Shown: positions 36,309 through 47,800 of the stretch, piece after piece
Numbering within the stretch: the stretch's first letter is position 1
Layout: every line of letters begins with the position of its first letter
Assembly (NCBI GenBank): GCA_036365145.1
Contig: JAEOAD010000005.1
Location: 248,001 to 312,000 of the forward strand
DNA: 64,000 nucleotides
Direction of reading: 5' to 3'
DNA from: Orientallactaga sibirica
Taxonomy: Eukaryota > Chordata > Mammalia > Rodentia > Dipodidae
Position numbers and translations under genes: made by a program
Notes under the pieces: generated by a model
The model's database searches: none
What the model was told of the DNA's origin: nothing
What the model saw: the letters and a program-made list of their open reading frames with translations, nothing else

Positions 36309-39300
36309 CTGCACAGAAAGAGAACAGATCTGTTAGACTTACAGTTTCCATGACAACTCCAAACCTTCAAATCTTTCTAAAATCAAAACCACCTCCACAT
36401 AAATCCAGACAGACATGGGCTTAGGTAAATGTCAGTTCACAGGACCTGCTCAGGAATATCTACTTATATTACATTCTTGGTTTTAGAAACTCCCTCAGTC
36501 CAAAAAGCTCCACAAGACTCAAGACACCTGCTAGTCTGTCTTCTGACTAAATCCTACCAGACAAGAGTCAGTCAACATGTGGGAGGTGAGCAAGAAACCA
36601 TACCATGTCAAGACCCTCTCTGTCATTTTTTTAACCTCACTGTTTGACACCAGAATGAAAAGATGTTCAGAAACAGACTTTTTTCAAAGATATAGGCTGT
36701 CCATGTCCATTCCAGAATGGCCACATGCCATTTCCTTAAAGTATCCACACTGTCACTGACATAGCACAGTGCTATATAAAGTGCTATTCCCTGACAAGGC
36801 AGTGAAGCCAAATGGCTCTCAATTCCATTAACAAGCATGAAGCATTCACCTGACAGATTTTTGGAAGTCTTTCTAACGAAGGAAGTGGTTCACTGATTTA
36901 TACCCTGAAAGAGGTCCACACTTACTAGCCAGGTAATACACATTTATGAACCAATACCTGCCCATAGCTCACACTCTAAAAATACTGCTTTATGTCATCA
37001 GCTAGGATCTAGTCCAGAACAGGGAACATGCTGGTGACAGATCACTATAATCCAGTAACTCTTACTTCATTGATACCTACACCCAGTTCTTTAGAAAAGT
37101 GGTGCCTTTGCTCTCCTTGGCAGCTGGGAGAAAAGTGAAATATTAACAATCTCAACCTATCAGCTTTACTTGTGGTCTCCTACAGGGAAAATGCAAAGGA
37201 CTTGCTGTTCAGACTTGATGTGAGGTGCAGGTCTTTCACAAGGACTTCTGGGGCCAGGAAGGAAGAAGGCAATTACCTGGAGGTGGGGGTGGGGCGATCC
37301 CAGGGGGAGGGGGGAGGGCAATGTTCACTACAGCTGGAGGACCACTTGGGGGCAGGTTGAAGTAGTTGGCAGAGGCTTCTTCTTCTGCTGCAGGAGGAGG
37401 AGGAAGAGCTGGGGGGAAGAAAATAGCAGATATTTAGAAGAAAGGAAGACAACACTATTCTTACCACTTTTATGTCCTGTAAGGAGGAGAGCTGCTGTAG
37501 GCTAGGTAGAGCCTGATCTGGGTGTCTCTTTTTGGGAGACAGCCTCTCATATAGCCCAGGGTGGCTTCAAACTTACTACATACTTGAGGATGACCTTGGA
37601 ACTCCTGTCTCCACTTCCTGAGTGCTGGGATTGCAGAAATGTGCGACCACGTCAGGTTTTATTTGCTATTTGAGCGAACCCAGGGCTTTATGTATGATAG
37701 GCAAGCATTGTACCTGAGCTACATCTCCCATCTCTAGCCCCACCTATGTGTATCCTCTAACAGAGGAATCACAGGGGTGACTGAGTTTTTGACATTATCA
37801 AGAATCTTACACTTGGGCTGGAGAGATGGTGCAGTGGTTGAAGGTGCTTGCTAGCAAAGCCTGGCTGCCTTGGTTCAATTCTCCAATACAGATGTCAAGC
37901 AAGACATGCAAAGAGGCACCTGTGTCTGGAGTTCATTTGCAGTGGCAAGAGGCCCTGGTGTGCCTATACTCACTCTCTCTGCTTGCAAATAAAATTTAAA
38001 AACTAAAATAAAGAATCTTATACTCACCTCCTGGCAGTCCTGGTACGGGTTCTAGCTTGATCCCAGAGTCTGTGGTTCCATCTTTTTCTTTTTCTTTTCC
38101 TCTGGCTGCTTGGGATCTGGAGACACACATGCACATGGAACATCTGCACTTTATCCCACCTTCTCTTGTTTGATCTAGTCCCTTTACTTCTTGCCTCCCC
38201 TTTAGCAAATACCCTTTTCCTAGAGATGTCAAAGTACAGTGAAACTAAGAACAAAGGCTTTTGAAGGCAGAAGGATCTGGGTTCAAAACTATTGTCATTA
38301 CTAGAAGAGGCAACATGTGTGTGTAACACAGTGCTTAGCACATGGCGAGGGCTCCGTAAAGAGAGCTGCTGCTATTAGCCTGCTCCTCCTTGCTTCCAAG
38401 TTGGAAGCACATTCTGCTCTGAACTTGAACTTAGGGCATTTTATCTCTCTTATGCAATTATCAATTTCAAAATTAAAATGGCTATTCTTCTGTTTTATCT
38501 TCTGCCATAGCCAATCAGTCGAGGGCAGAATCTAGATATAATTCAATTATAAACATTTGAATCTACCTCTGATGCCCTGGCATTATACTTGGCCTATAAT
38601 AGCTGGCTTTCAAAGGAGCAGGTCATGGCAATAACACCTTGAAAACATTTCTAAAGAGGTATGCTTCATACATTTTTTGCAGTAGGGTCTTACTCTAGCT
38701 CAGGCTGACCTGGAACTCACTTTGTAGACACAGGCTGGCCTTGAACTCACAACAATCCTCCTATCTTGGCCTCCTAAGTTCTGGGATTAAAGGCAAACAC
38801 CACCATGCCTGGCCCAATATTTTTGCACAGCTTCATTCCTACCTTCCCCATTTCACGTTGAGTCTGCGGCCATTGACAATCAGCTTATTAAAGGACTTCT
38901 CAGCAGCTACCTCTGCAGCCTGCCGCGTGGCAAACTGGATGAAGGCACACTGCTGCCTCTGCACAACAGTGATGGTGCGGATCTCTCCAAACTGGTAGAA
39001 GTGATTTCTAAAGCAATACAGGCCGAGGAAAATGGGTTAGTAACCCAGACATAGGGATGGAGATGGACTACAAACTCTTTCTCTGAGTCACCACTAGAAA
39101 GATATGCCCCCATGGGCATGTACCTAACTGTTGTAGCTGTTCCCTTTATCTTTTCCTACCATAGGTGAAAGATTAAAAGGAGTAAATAAGGGTTCATTTT
39201 TTTTTTCCTACGGAAAAATGGGGGATCTAAATTCTAATCCTGGGGCTGGAGAGATGGCTTAGTGGTTAAAACACTTGCCTGCAAAGCCAAAGGACCCAGA

Positions 39301-42300
39301 TTCGACTCCCTAGTACCCATGTGAGCCAGATGCACAAGGAGGCACACACATCTGGAGTTTATTGGCAGTGGCTGGAGGCCCTGGCAGCCCATTCTCCCCA
39401 TCCCTTGCCTATTTCTCTCAAATAAACAAAGAAAAATAAATTCTAATCCTTACCTAAGGCAACATCAAACTATAGCTTTTATGGTCCATGAGTCAAAGAT
39501 GCTTTCTGAAATGGGAGCCTTACTATGCTATGCAGGTTAATCTTTTTTTGTGGCTTTTCGAGGTAGGGTCTCACTCTAGCTCAGGCTAACCTGAAATTCA
39601 CTCTGTATTCTCAGGGTGGCCTCGAACTTACGGCGATCCTCCTACCTCTGTCTCCCGGGTTCTGGGATTAAAGGTGTGCGCCACCACGCCTGGTTATGCA
39701 GGTTAATCTTTAACTAAAGTGATCCTCCTGCCTTGGCCTCCTAAATAGGTGAGACTGCAGACACTTGTTACCATGTCTGGCTCTGAGCCAGTAAATGTTT
39801 AAAAATGTTTAACGATAACGGGGCATGGTTCATTTGCCTAACAAGTGTGAGGCCCTGGGTTCAATTCCTAGCACTGTAAATTATATCAACAAACACTAAG
39901 CAGATAAATAAACAAAATTAAAAATATTTATAGTTGAAAGATAAAGGAGACAGAAGACAGAAGTGGGGGCACATGACTGTGATCTTAGCACTGGGGAGAT
40001 GGAGGTAGGAGGATCTCAAATTCTAAGCAAGCTTGAGTTACGTAACAGTACTGATCTCAAAAAATGTTTTGGGGGCTAGAGAGATGGCTTAATGGTTAAG
40101 GTGCTTGTCCGTGAAGTCAAAGATCCAGGTTCAGTTCCCCAGTAACCATGTAAGCCAATGCAAAGGATGGCTAGAGGCCCTGGTGTGCCCATTCTCTCTA
40201 TATGCTGCCTCTTTTTCTCTCTTATTAGTAAATAAATAAATATTCTTAAAGATTTATTTATTTATTTTACTCTCTAGCCTTTTAGCTAGTCAACTGGCTC
40301 CTGATTAACTAGATCACTTAGATATGGGTTAATGGAGAGAGGATACCATGGATAGGAGGAGGAGTTTCTTCTCCACTGAATCTCTGTGGAAGAGGTAATT
40401 CCACTACTATAGGCCCAGATGTCTCATCTAGCCAAGTATAATTTAAGCCAAGAGTAATACATATTGATCAAATAATAGTCTCTTCTAAAAAGCCTACAGT
40501 TTAAACCATCAGAATTTTAGAACCACCAAGCTCCCCACCCTACATAATTACTCATACTTGGATGTTTGCCATCCTTTAAAAATTCTAAGCTGAGCTGAAA
40601 GCCTCCTCCATGTGGACCAGCTGACAGAAAGCTGGAAAAAGCTACGCTGCATGCAGTTCAGTGGGAGAGAGAGAAAACACCAGTGAAGATATTCAACAGT
40701 GGACACTGCAAGCTTTACATTTGGCCAGCCAGGCCAAATGAGCCAATGGGTGCAATAGTGGCATATCTGTTATGGGGGAAACCAACCGCTCTCTAATTGG
40801 ACTGGAAGCCCGCTCCAGGAGAGGGAATACACCCCTGATACTGAAAATCTACGACAGGGATAGTCATGAGGCCTAGGGGTGTAACATCAGCTTGTGTCAC
40901 ACTAAATGTATACACTATGCTCACCAGACTACCCAGGAAGCACTTCTCTTAATGTCCATACCCATATATTAATGCCACTCTCATTTTTGGTTAGAGAAGC
41001 TTCTCTTTTCAGATGGTGGTTACCTTGGGATGACTCAGAAGGCACCATGGTGCTAAGAAGGGAAAGAAGAGTGCTCAGCACTGAAACATCTCTAACACAC
41101 CTTCCAAAGCTCAGGGTCCATTGCAGAAGAGGTGGTGGAAAGAATGTAAGAGCCAAAGGAAGGGTGGGACTCCTTACAACATGCTCCTCCAGACAGAAAA
41201 TGGCCTGGATATCCATGACCTCGCAGTGCCTGAAACTACCTACATAAGATCATCATAATTAAAAGAGAGACTGATTGAGAGGGGAGGGGATATGATGGAG
41301 AGTGGAGTTTCAAAGGGGAAAGTGGGGGGAGGGAGGGAAGTACCATGGGATATTGTCTATAATTAAAGAAGTTGTCAATAAAAAATAAATAAATTTTTAA
41401 AAATTCTAATTGGCTATTAGGTCTCAGGCATCACTACCCTAAGCAAGGATGAGAAGCACTATTGATGACCATAGCTACTCTGGCATCATCACATCATAAA
41501 GGATATTTTTATAAAAATCAAGCTAGCATGAGATCAACTAAGTGCCTAAAGAAACACATACTTATTATCATGTTCGCCTATGTTTTTATACATCAATTAT
41601 TCCAAGGGAGTTAAAAGCAAAAAGAACTCTTGAAATTATACCCACAAACCTGAGATCTGTCTCGGTAATGGTATCACCCAGACCACCAACATAGAGTGTG
41701 GTGATAGTCTTATCTTCTGGTGGGTCCAGACGAGGCATGGTTGAAGCCCGCTTTAGAAGCTTATCTGCTACAGGGTCATTGATTCCATAATACCGGTCTT
41801 TAATATTCTGATCAGCAAGGGGGTCATCTGGATCTGTAGGCTTCTCATGTCTAGGATTCATGAAAGAATAACACATAAAGATATAACAAAGGGAGAAAAT
41901 GTCTACAGTAGCTACCTAGTAAAGTTCTAACTATATACTGTGAGATGCCTCCAAACTACAAACCATGTCCACACCAAATACTTTTATCAAATATATCACA
42001 TCAAGCAAGACTTCCTGGATTTCTAGATAATTCACTTAAAGGGCCATTTGGGATGTAAGAGAAATCTGATTAAAGCTGTTGACTTCACCCAAAAAAAGGG
42101 CATATATTTTTAGGCAGTTGTAGAACCCCTAATTCAGATGCTTAGCAGTCTTGACTAACATACACATACCTTTTCAAAGTCTAGTCTTGTTTTGACTCAA
42201 CTATACATTGAAATTTAAACCATTTATACCCTGACACTAAATTATTTTGGACAGAAATTTTAAGATCAGCACCCACATTATATGGTATAGCAATTTGGTT

Positions 42301-45300
42301 TCTCAAGGCTTAGTCATAAAGTACAATTTAACCAAACTCTTCTAAATCTAATAGTTCTATGACATGAGATATTGACATGTGTATGTATGAGCTTTATATT
42401 TTAAAGCAGAAATCGTTTAAGTCGGCATCTCCCACTTTTACTTAACAAATTGTCTGAAAGCAAATACTGAAAGTGAGGCTCAGTTCTTGCCTGTATGGAC
42501 ATTCTTCTCCTCTCTTACATTCTCCTTTCACCCAGAAAGAACAAATGTGGGGTCGATTCCTTTTGTAGTAGGGTGTGGTCCGGGCCAGTTTGAGTAGCAT
42601 GTCACTGGTAGATGTAGCTTTCCCCAGCATGCCAACTGGTCGTGTTCCATCGGAGTTTGAAATCTGCATGGGGGTAACAAATTTACAGTGTCAATTTGTT
42701 TTTTTTCTTTCTTTCCTCAAATACAAAGCTACATGAAGCACAAGGCACTAAGTTCATTTACAAGCACCACATACATAGCCTGCTCCCATCTCAAACAACA
42801 TAATGACATCAGCCAGGTGTGTTGGTGCAAGTCTTTAATCCCAGCACTTTGGAGGTAGGTGGATCACCAAGAGTTCAAGGCCACCCTGAGACCACATAAT
42901 GAATTCCAGATCAGCCTGAGCTAGAGTGAGATCCTACCTCAGCCCCCCACCCCCCCAAAAAAAAGACACCAAGAAAGTAGCAGCCAGGGCTGGGAAGATG
43001 GCTTAGTAGTTAAAGGTATCTGCTTCCAAAGCATGCTAGCCTAGGTTCAATTCCCAAGCCACCCATGAAAACCAGATACCGAAAGTGGCATAAGCATATG
43101 GTACTATTTTCAATAGCAAAAGGTTCTGGCACACACTGTGTGCTTACATGTATGTGAAAATAAATAAATGAAGTAGTAGCATACTTCTCTCTCCATATTC
43201 TGTGTGTAGTACTCTTTGTTGACATCCGACTTTGGCATGTCATCTTTAAATGACAATCCTGCATCACGAACCTGGATGGGTAGGCCTGATAAAAAGGAAT
43301 AGAGGGGAAAAAAACCCCTCAGATATATTTGCACATATCTACACTGAACATGTACACAAAACACCCACCCACCCCTCTTTTTCTCATTTCTACTTGGTAG
43401 CAGACATTTTGCTATATTTTTATTTACACTCTTCAGTACTATCAGGTTAATATGCTATACAGAATTCTAAGAAACTGTCCAAATTCCTGAGCTGTCATGA
43501 AATCTGGTGAGGTGACTGTTTCAGGAAATCTTTTAAATGAAAAAAAAAAAAACAAACCCCAAAAAACTATGGTCTTGACCAGTTTTGATTTATAAATTAA
43601 TAATGTATCGAGTTTTCATTATAACACTATTTACTTAGAATACATGTAACATTGGTTTATCTATTTAGGCTGGTTGTAAAGATTCTAAGGATCTCACAGT
43701 CATGTTACAGGTGACTGTATTCCAGGCCAGAATTCTCCATAACAAACATATAAATAAAATAATACTAACCAATATATGGCCAGGAGAGTAACTGTCTGAA
43801 CTTAACATATGTTACACTTATACATTTTCTCCCTTTTTCCCCCTCCCCTTTTATTGAAGCAGGGCCTTACTCTAGTCTGGGCTGACCTAGAATGTACTCT
43901 AACCCAAGCTGGCTTTGAACTCGCAGTGCCTCTCCTACTCCAGCTTCCCTAGTGCTGGGTTATAGTGTGAGCCATCACTCCTGGCTATAAATTTTGGTTG
44001 GTTAATTACTTTTTTGCAAAAGGAAAAAGTTATTTTAAAAAAATCTTGCCAGGTGTGGTGGCGCACTCCTTTAATCTCAGTACTTGGGAGGCAGAGATAG
44101 GAGGATAGCTGCGAGTTTGAGGCCAGCCTGGGACTACAGAGTGAGTTCCATCCAGGTCTCAAAAGCAGCTGTTCAGAAACAATAGCAAAACACTGACCCT
44201 AGCACAATTGAGAAAGACGGCTAAAGAATATTAGCCTAGGATCATTGGACTGGGATTATGGAAAAACTTTGCATGAAGAAAAAAGCCCAGGCAAAGAAAT
44301 TACTTATCCAATGATGACTGTCTTTTACCTCAACTTGACTACAGAAATGGAGGTAAAAGCTAGTTCTGATGATTTCCCAATTGTTCCTTAAATTTTTAGC
44401 ATTGCTCAGGAGCACTCTAGTGGAATTATGATTCTCTTTCCTGAGAAAAGCAGACCACAGTGGACATTCCAAAGTGGGACTAAGACCACAGATAGGAAGA
44501 CGACTGGAAGACAAAACTGGTTTGCTTGTTTAGGGCACCTGCACACTTTCAGATCTGTTGGAAATGGCAAACGTACCATACTCTAGGTCTAACAGGCAGG
44601 TTTGACAAACATTCTTCAATTTACTGCAGGTTTGGCACACTTCAGTCTTCTTGAAGCGCATGCGGACCCCAGGGCACCAGCGAAACACTGTGAATGGCCT
44701 GGCACAGATCTGAACACATAGCAAGAGTCACAAAGTGTTAATGATTCTGACCTAGACAATCAGTCCAGCAGATTTACAAGCAATGGGGAGGAGTTGGAGA
44801 GAGGATCCCTGAATCTAGGAATTAGAAGAGACCTCATCTAGTCTAAATGGCACCTAAATATTTCAATCAGATTTACTTTTCCTCTTCGAATAGTTTGTAT
44901 ACTACAGAAATAAATCTTTCAGTCAAAGTCCTCTCACCCTGGAGGTAAACAACATTAATAATCTGGCCCTTTATCTTTTTTAGGAGGGAAGAAGGAACCA
45001 TGGAATATTACATAATTCTTTTGAGAATATTTTGACTGCTATGACCTTCTTCCTCAGCTGAAATGCTCATCTGTAGTCATAAAACACTTAGTATACAAAC
45101 TCAGGGTGTTCAGTGCCAATTCAGACACCTGCTTATGGATCTCTACATTAGACAGGTCCTTTTCTTACCTCCCACACAAATAGTTACCAATGAATATATT
45201 AATGACGTAAAAAAATCTCTAGCACTGATTTTTACTAGAGGACTCAAAGCTTAGAGTTGAAAGCCAATTTGGTAGAGAGAAGAGGGAAAAAGAGACTTGG

Positions 45301-47404
45301 GGTGGGGAGGCAAAAGAAATCATTCTTAATAGACATACTTACTTTGCATTCTTTCCCATACTTTTCTTTGGTCTGAAATAAAAAAGAACTGGAGTTACAG
45401 AAGGCAAAAAAATACAAGATGTTTATTTTTTCTAAGTACAAAAGAAGATAAATGTCTTGAGACCCCTGACATTACACAACACAACAAAAAACAAGGGGCT
45501 AGAGTAAGGAATATATTCTAACAACATGCTATGAATTATAGTCTCTCAAGTCTACATATAGGTCTATGGCTGACACCAAGTAAGCATCTTTTCACAGCTA
45601 CAACTCATATTCACTTATGATTCCTAAGAACTAAAATTCCTGGGCTGGAGAGATGGCTTAGTGGTTGAGGCGCTTGCCTGCAAAGCCAAAGAACCCAAGC
45701 TCGATTCCCCAGGACCCACATAAAGCCAGACACTCAAGGTGATGCATGTGTCTGGAGTTTGTTTGCAGTGGCTGGAGGCTCTGAACACCCATTCTCTCTC
45801 TCTTTCTCTCAAATAAATAAAGTAAAATATTAAAATTCTTGAGCCAGGCATGGTGGTACCTTTAACCCCAGCACTTGGGAGGGAGAAGTAGGATTGTCAT
45901 TAGTTCAAGTCCAGCCTGAGACTACATAGTGAATTCCAGGTCAGCCTGGGCTAGAGTGAGACCCTACCTTGAAAAACAAAACAAAAAAATTAAAATTAAA
46001 ATTTTTAACGGTTTCCACAGTCTCCAAGGAGGATGAAGCCATGGCCCTTTTAGAAAGTTTGCCCAGATGGTGATTACTCTACAGTCACTGTGAACATAAT
46101 AGCCCAGGTTGACCTGGAATTTACTATGTAGTCTCAGGCTGGCCTCAAACTCACAGTGATGCTCCTACCTTTGCCTCTCAAGTGCTGGGATTAAAGGCAT
46201 ACCCTGAATATACTAAAAAATCTGTTCCCTGGCTGGGGAGATGGCTTACCAGTTAAGGTGCTTGCCTGTGAAGCCTAAGGACCCAGGTTCGATTCCCCAG
46301 GACCCACCTAATCCAGATGCACAAGGTGGCGTGCCCATTCTATCTGTCTCTTTCTCCCTCCCTCCCTCTCTCTCCAATAAATAAATAAAATATTTTCAAA
46401 AAATCTGTTCTCATTAAGCCATTCAAACATATTGAACATACCAAAATATCAGCATCTCTGAGGCAGACCACAACAATACAACCTTAAACTAATCATTGTT
46501 GCTACTTCAATCTTATTTTTTAAGGATGGGACCAGCCTTATGATAAATAGACTACACAGTAGAATGGCTGAAAGACTTATGACTTGGACTCAGGAACTAG
46601 TGGTAAATGAAAAGACATAAACTCCCTGAGCCTTTGGTCAAAAGACCTCCTTTCTTAGTACACAGCTCAACACATACTAGCTGTCACCATGATCACAGGA
46701 TCATTGCTGCATTTCTAATGAGGAAGTAAGATGACAGTTCTTCGTACCTCGTCCTGCACTTTGGGTTAGGAAAAGATCATCTTTTCTTCTACCGGCTGAG
46801 AAAAACACTACAGACGGTGTGCAGGCAGCACAGTACAGACAGGCCATGCACAAAATTCCCGCTTCTCACGCAACACTCACCATTCGGATGTACGGATTTT
46901 CTCCAAGACACGTCTGGCACAGAATGGGGAAGTCCTGGACAGAGGGGGGACTGTGGCTCAGCAGGCGTCATCTCCAAGGAGCCTGGCCTGCCAGTCCCTG
47001 GCCGGGCCGGAGGCTCTCGAAGGAGCGGGAGCGGCGGGAACCCCGGCTCCAGCCGGCGCGGCGCGGCGCGGGGCGGGGCGGGGCGAGGGGCGCTGGCCGA
47101 ACTTCCGGCAGGGGCGGGAGGGGTTCCCAGCGCTGGAAAAGGCCGGAGGCGGCGGGCGGCGGCCCAGGACCCGGTAACCCTGTCCGCACGCCGCGCCGCC
47201 GCTCCCGCCTCCCCCGGCCGCCGCGCCGCTAGGCCGCGCCGCCGCTCCCGTGGGTCCGCTCCCTGCCGCCCGCCCGCAGCCCCGGGCCCGCCCGCCGCCG
47301 CACGGGCCCGCCTCGCCGCCGCCCGCCGCTCCCCGCCGGCGCGCACTCACCGCATCCTCCCAGTTCTGCCTGTTGTACGTGTTGGAACCCAGCGACGTCG
47401 CCAT
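36178..47404 (-). CDS. RBM22: RBM22, spliceosomal zinc-finger/RRM protein, complete
   Basis: Core factor of the activated (Bact) spliceosome, counterpart of yeast Cwc2/Ecm2, contacting U6 snRNA and the intron. Eleven coding exons on the minus strand (high to low): 47351-47404, 46881-46934, 45343-45372, 44577-44709, 43185-43285, 42491-42663, 41650-41850, 38843-39007, 38028-38116, 37277-37408, 36178-36308. They sum to 1263 nt, 420 residues plus stop, the human length. Domains: N-terminal Cys-rich zinc region (C24, C27, C45, C48, C58, C71, C74, C81, C84); CCCH finger C165-x7-C173-x5-C179-x3-H183; RRM from about 232 with RNP2 LYVGGL (234-239) and RNP1 QQCAFIQF (267-274); Pro-rich C-terminal tail. 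Intron 6 has a GC donor. Recalled human sequence matches almost throughout. Confidence 0.98.
37277..37408 (-). CDS. RBM22: RBM22 exon 10 (Pro-rich, residues 334-378)
   Basis: The exon lies between CTTCCCCCCAG and CCAG|GTAATT. It encodes [20 protein letters not shown] and the Pro runs around GIAPPPPP. Confidence 0.96.
37815..38010 (+). mobile_element. DIP-like SINE next to RBM22 exon 9
   Basis: Forward (antisense to RBM22) copy ending about 18 nt from the exon 9 boundary at 38028. Confidence 0.85.
38028..38116 (-). CDS. RBM22: RBM22 exon 9 (residues 304-334)
   Basis: The exon lies between GTCTCCAG and GGAG|GTGAGT. It encodes [20 protein letters not shown] and LEPVPGLPG. Confidence 0.97.
38676..38815 (-). 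mobile_element. B1-like SINE
   Basis: Reverse copy ending 27 nt left of RBM22 exon 8, just past its donor in the transcript. Confidence 0.8.
38843..39007 (-). CDS. RBM22: RBM22 exon 8 (residues 249-304), rest of RRM
   Basis: The exon lies between TTGCTTTAG and GGAAG|GTAGGA. It encodes [20 protein letters not shown] and RNP1, ending NVKWG. Confidence 0.97.
39241..39695. mobile_element. DIP-like (+) and B1-like (-) SINEs
   Basis: DIP-like forward 39241-39452 and B1-like reverse 39547-39695 in RBM22 intron 7. Confidence 0.85.
40072..40240 (+). mobile_element. DIP-like SINE
   Basis: Forward copy, internally shortened, ending in AGTAAATAAATAAATA. Confidence 0.75.
40589..41395 (+). mobile_element. 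5'-truncated L1 3' UTR insertion
   Basis: L1 3' UTR with the typical polypurine, G-rich tract (about 41271-41342) and an A-rich end (AATAAAAAATAAATAAA). It is flanked by a perfect 14-bp duplication TTTAAAAATTCTAA at 40575-40588 and 41396-41409. It sits in RBM22 intron 7, antisense to the gene. Confidence 0.85.
41650..41850 (-). CDS. RBM22: RBM22 exon 7 (residues 182-249), start of RRM
   Basis: The exon lies between ATTCCTAG and CTCAG|GTTTGT. It encodes [20 protein letters not shown], then RNP2 LYVGGL near its end. Confidence 0.97.
42491..42663 (-). CDS. RBM22: RBM22 exon 6 (residues 125-182), CCCH finger, GC donor
   Basis: The acceptor is CCCCATGCAG. It encodes [20 protein letters not shown] and the finger [18 protein letters not shown]. 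The only phase-compatible junction to exon 7 is CCATACAG|GCAAGA, a GC donor matching the GC-AG consensus. The exon is 173 nt, the length needed to keep the frame. Confidence 0.95.
42812..43170 (+). mobile_element. B1-like and DIP-like SINEs beside RBM22 exon 5
   Basis: B1-like 42812-42963 and DIP-like 42986-43170, the latter ending about 15 nt from the exon 5 boundary at 43185. Confidence 0.8.
43185..43285 (-). CDS. RBM22: RBM22 exon 5 (residues 91-124)
   Basis: The exon lies between TTTTTATCAG and GAA|GTATGC. It encodes [20 protein letters not shown] and ends NMERE. Confidence 0.97.
43848..44162. mobile_element. B1-like inverted pair in RBM22 intron 4
   Basis: Reverse 43848-43985 and forward, 3'-shortened 44047-44162. 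Confidence 0.7.
44577..44709 (-). CDS. RBM22: RBM22 exon 4 (residues 47-91)
   Basis: The exon lies between TGTGTTCAG and TATG|GTACGT. It encodes [20 protein letters not shown] and the CxxC pairs of EVCQTCSK and NVCQTCLL. Confidence 0.97.
45343..45372 (-). CDS. RBM22: RBM22 microexon-like exon 3 (residues 37-46)
   Basis: Only 30 nt, between TTTATTTCAG and AAA|GTAAGT. It reads [10 protein letters not shown]. Confidence 0.96.
45643..46398. mobile_element. SINE cluster in RBM22 intron 2
   Basis: DIP-like forward 45643-45832, B1-like forward 45843-45990, partial B1-like reverse 46098-46204, DIP-like forward 46223-46398. Confidence 0.8.
46881..46934 (-). CDS. RBM22: RBM22 exon 2 (residues 19-36)
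   Basis: The exon lies between CTGTCCAG and donor ATG|GTGAGT. It reads [18 protein letters not shown] and supplies the first CxxC pair (C24, C27). Confidence 0.97.
47351..47404 (-). CDS. RBM22: RBM22 exon 1 (residues 1-18)
   Basis: The ATG is at 47404-47402 and the exon reads [18 protein letters not shown], then donor GCG|GTGAGT. It lies inside a CpG-rich region. Confidence 0.97.
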
Positions 47405-47490
47405 CTTGAGAGTCCCGAGGCACCACTACCTTGCGATTGGGGCCGGAGGACCGCCACAATCCCGGCGTGCCCCGCGGCCGGCGCCCGCCG

Positions 47491-47498
47491 TGACGTCA
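47491..47498. promoter_or_regulatory. Perfect cAMP response element TGACGTCA
   Basis: The full 8-bp palindrome lies about 90 nt upstream of the RBM22 ATG within the CpG island, a typical place for an active CREB/ATF site. Confidence 0.6.
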
Positions 47499-47647
47499 AA
47501 GGACGCGCCGAGGGCGGCCCGGGTGAGGCGTCCGCGTCACCGCCTCGCCCGCCCCGCTGCTCCACTGAACAGCTGCAGCCTGCGGCCCACCCCTTTCCGA
47601 AGCTTCCAAAGCCACGAACGCACGCGATTTCCTTAAAAGTCGGCAGA

Positions 47648-47800
47648 AGTGGGCGTGGCGGCGCACGCCTTCAATTCCACACCCGGAGGCAGAGGTAGGA
47701 GGTTCGCTGAGAGTCGGAGGCCACCCTGGATAGAGTGAATTCCAGGTCAGCCTGGGCTGGAGTGAGACCCTACCTCGAAAAACCGAAAGAGACAAAAACA
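47648..47800 (+). mobile_element. B1-like SINE upstream of RBM22
   Basis: Forward copy with many CpGs, starting 244 nt upstream of the RBM22 ATG at the edge of the CpG island. Confidence 0.8.

Larger units (their letters stand above)
46870..47610 (-). promoter_or_regulatory. RBM22: RBM22 CpG-island promoter
   Basis: A dense CpG region covers exons 1 and 2 and about 200 nt upstream of the ATG. Elements upstream of the start, on the minus strand: a CCAAT box (CCCCAATCGC, plus-strand 47432-47441) and a perfect palindromic CRE TGACGTCA at 47491-47498. No TATA box is visible, as usual for a housekeeping splicing gene. The transcription start cannot be fixed. Confidence 0.75.

Noticed and set aside
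42442..42490. RBM22 exon 6 continuing into QELSLTFS as an alternative C-terminus
   Set aside because: The frame does run on, but the joined exons give exactly 420 conserved residues if the GC donor at 42490 is used.
46817..47698. Long plus-strand open frame of 293 codons over the RBM22 CpG island
   Set aside because: GC-rich sequence lacks stops; the translation is Arg/Ala/Pro low complexity and crosses RBM22 exons and a SINE.
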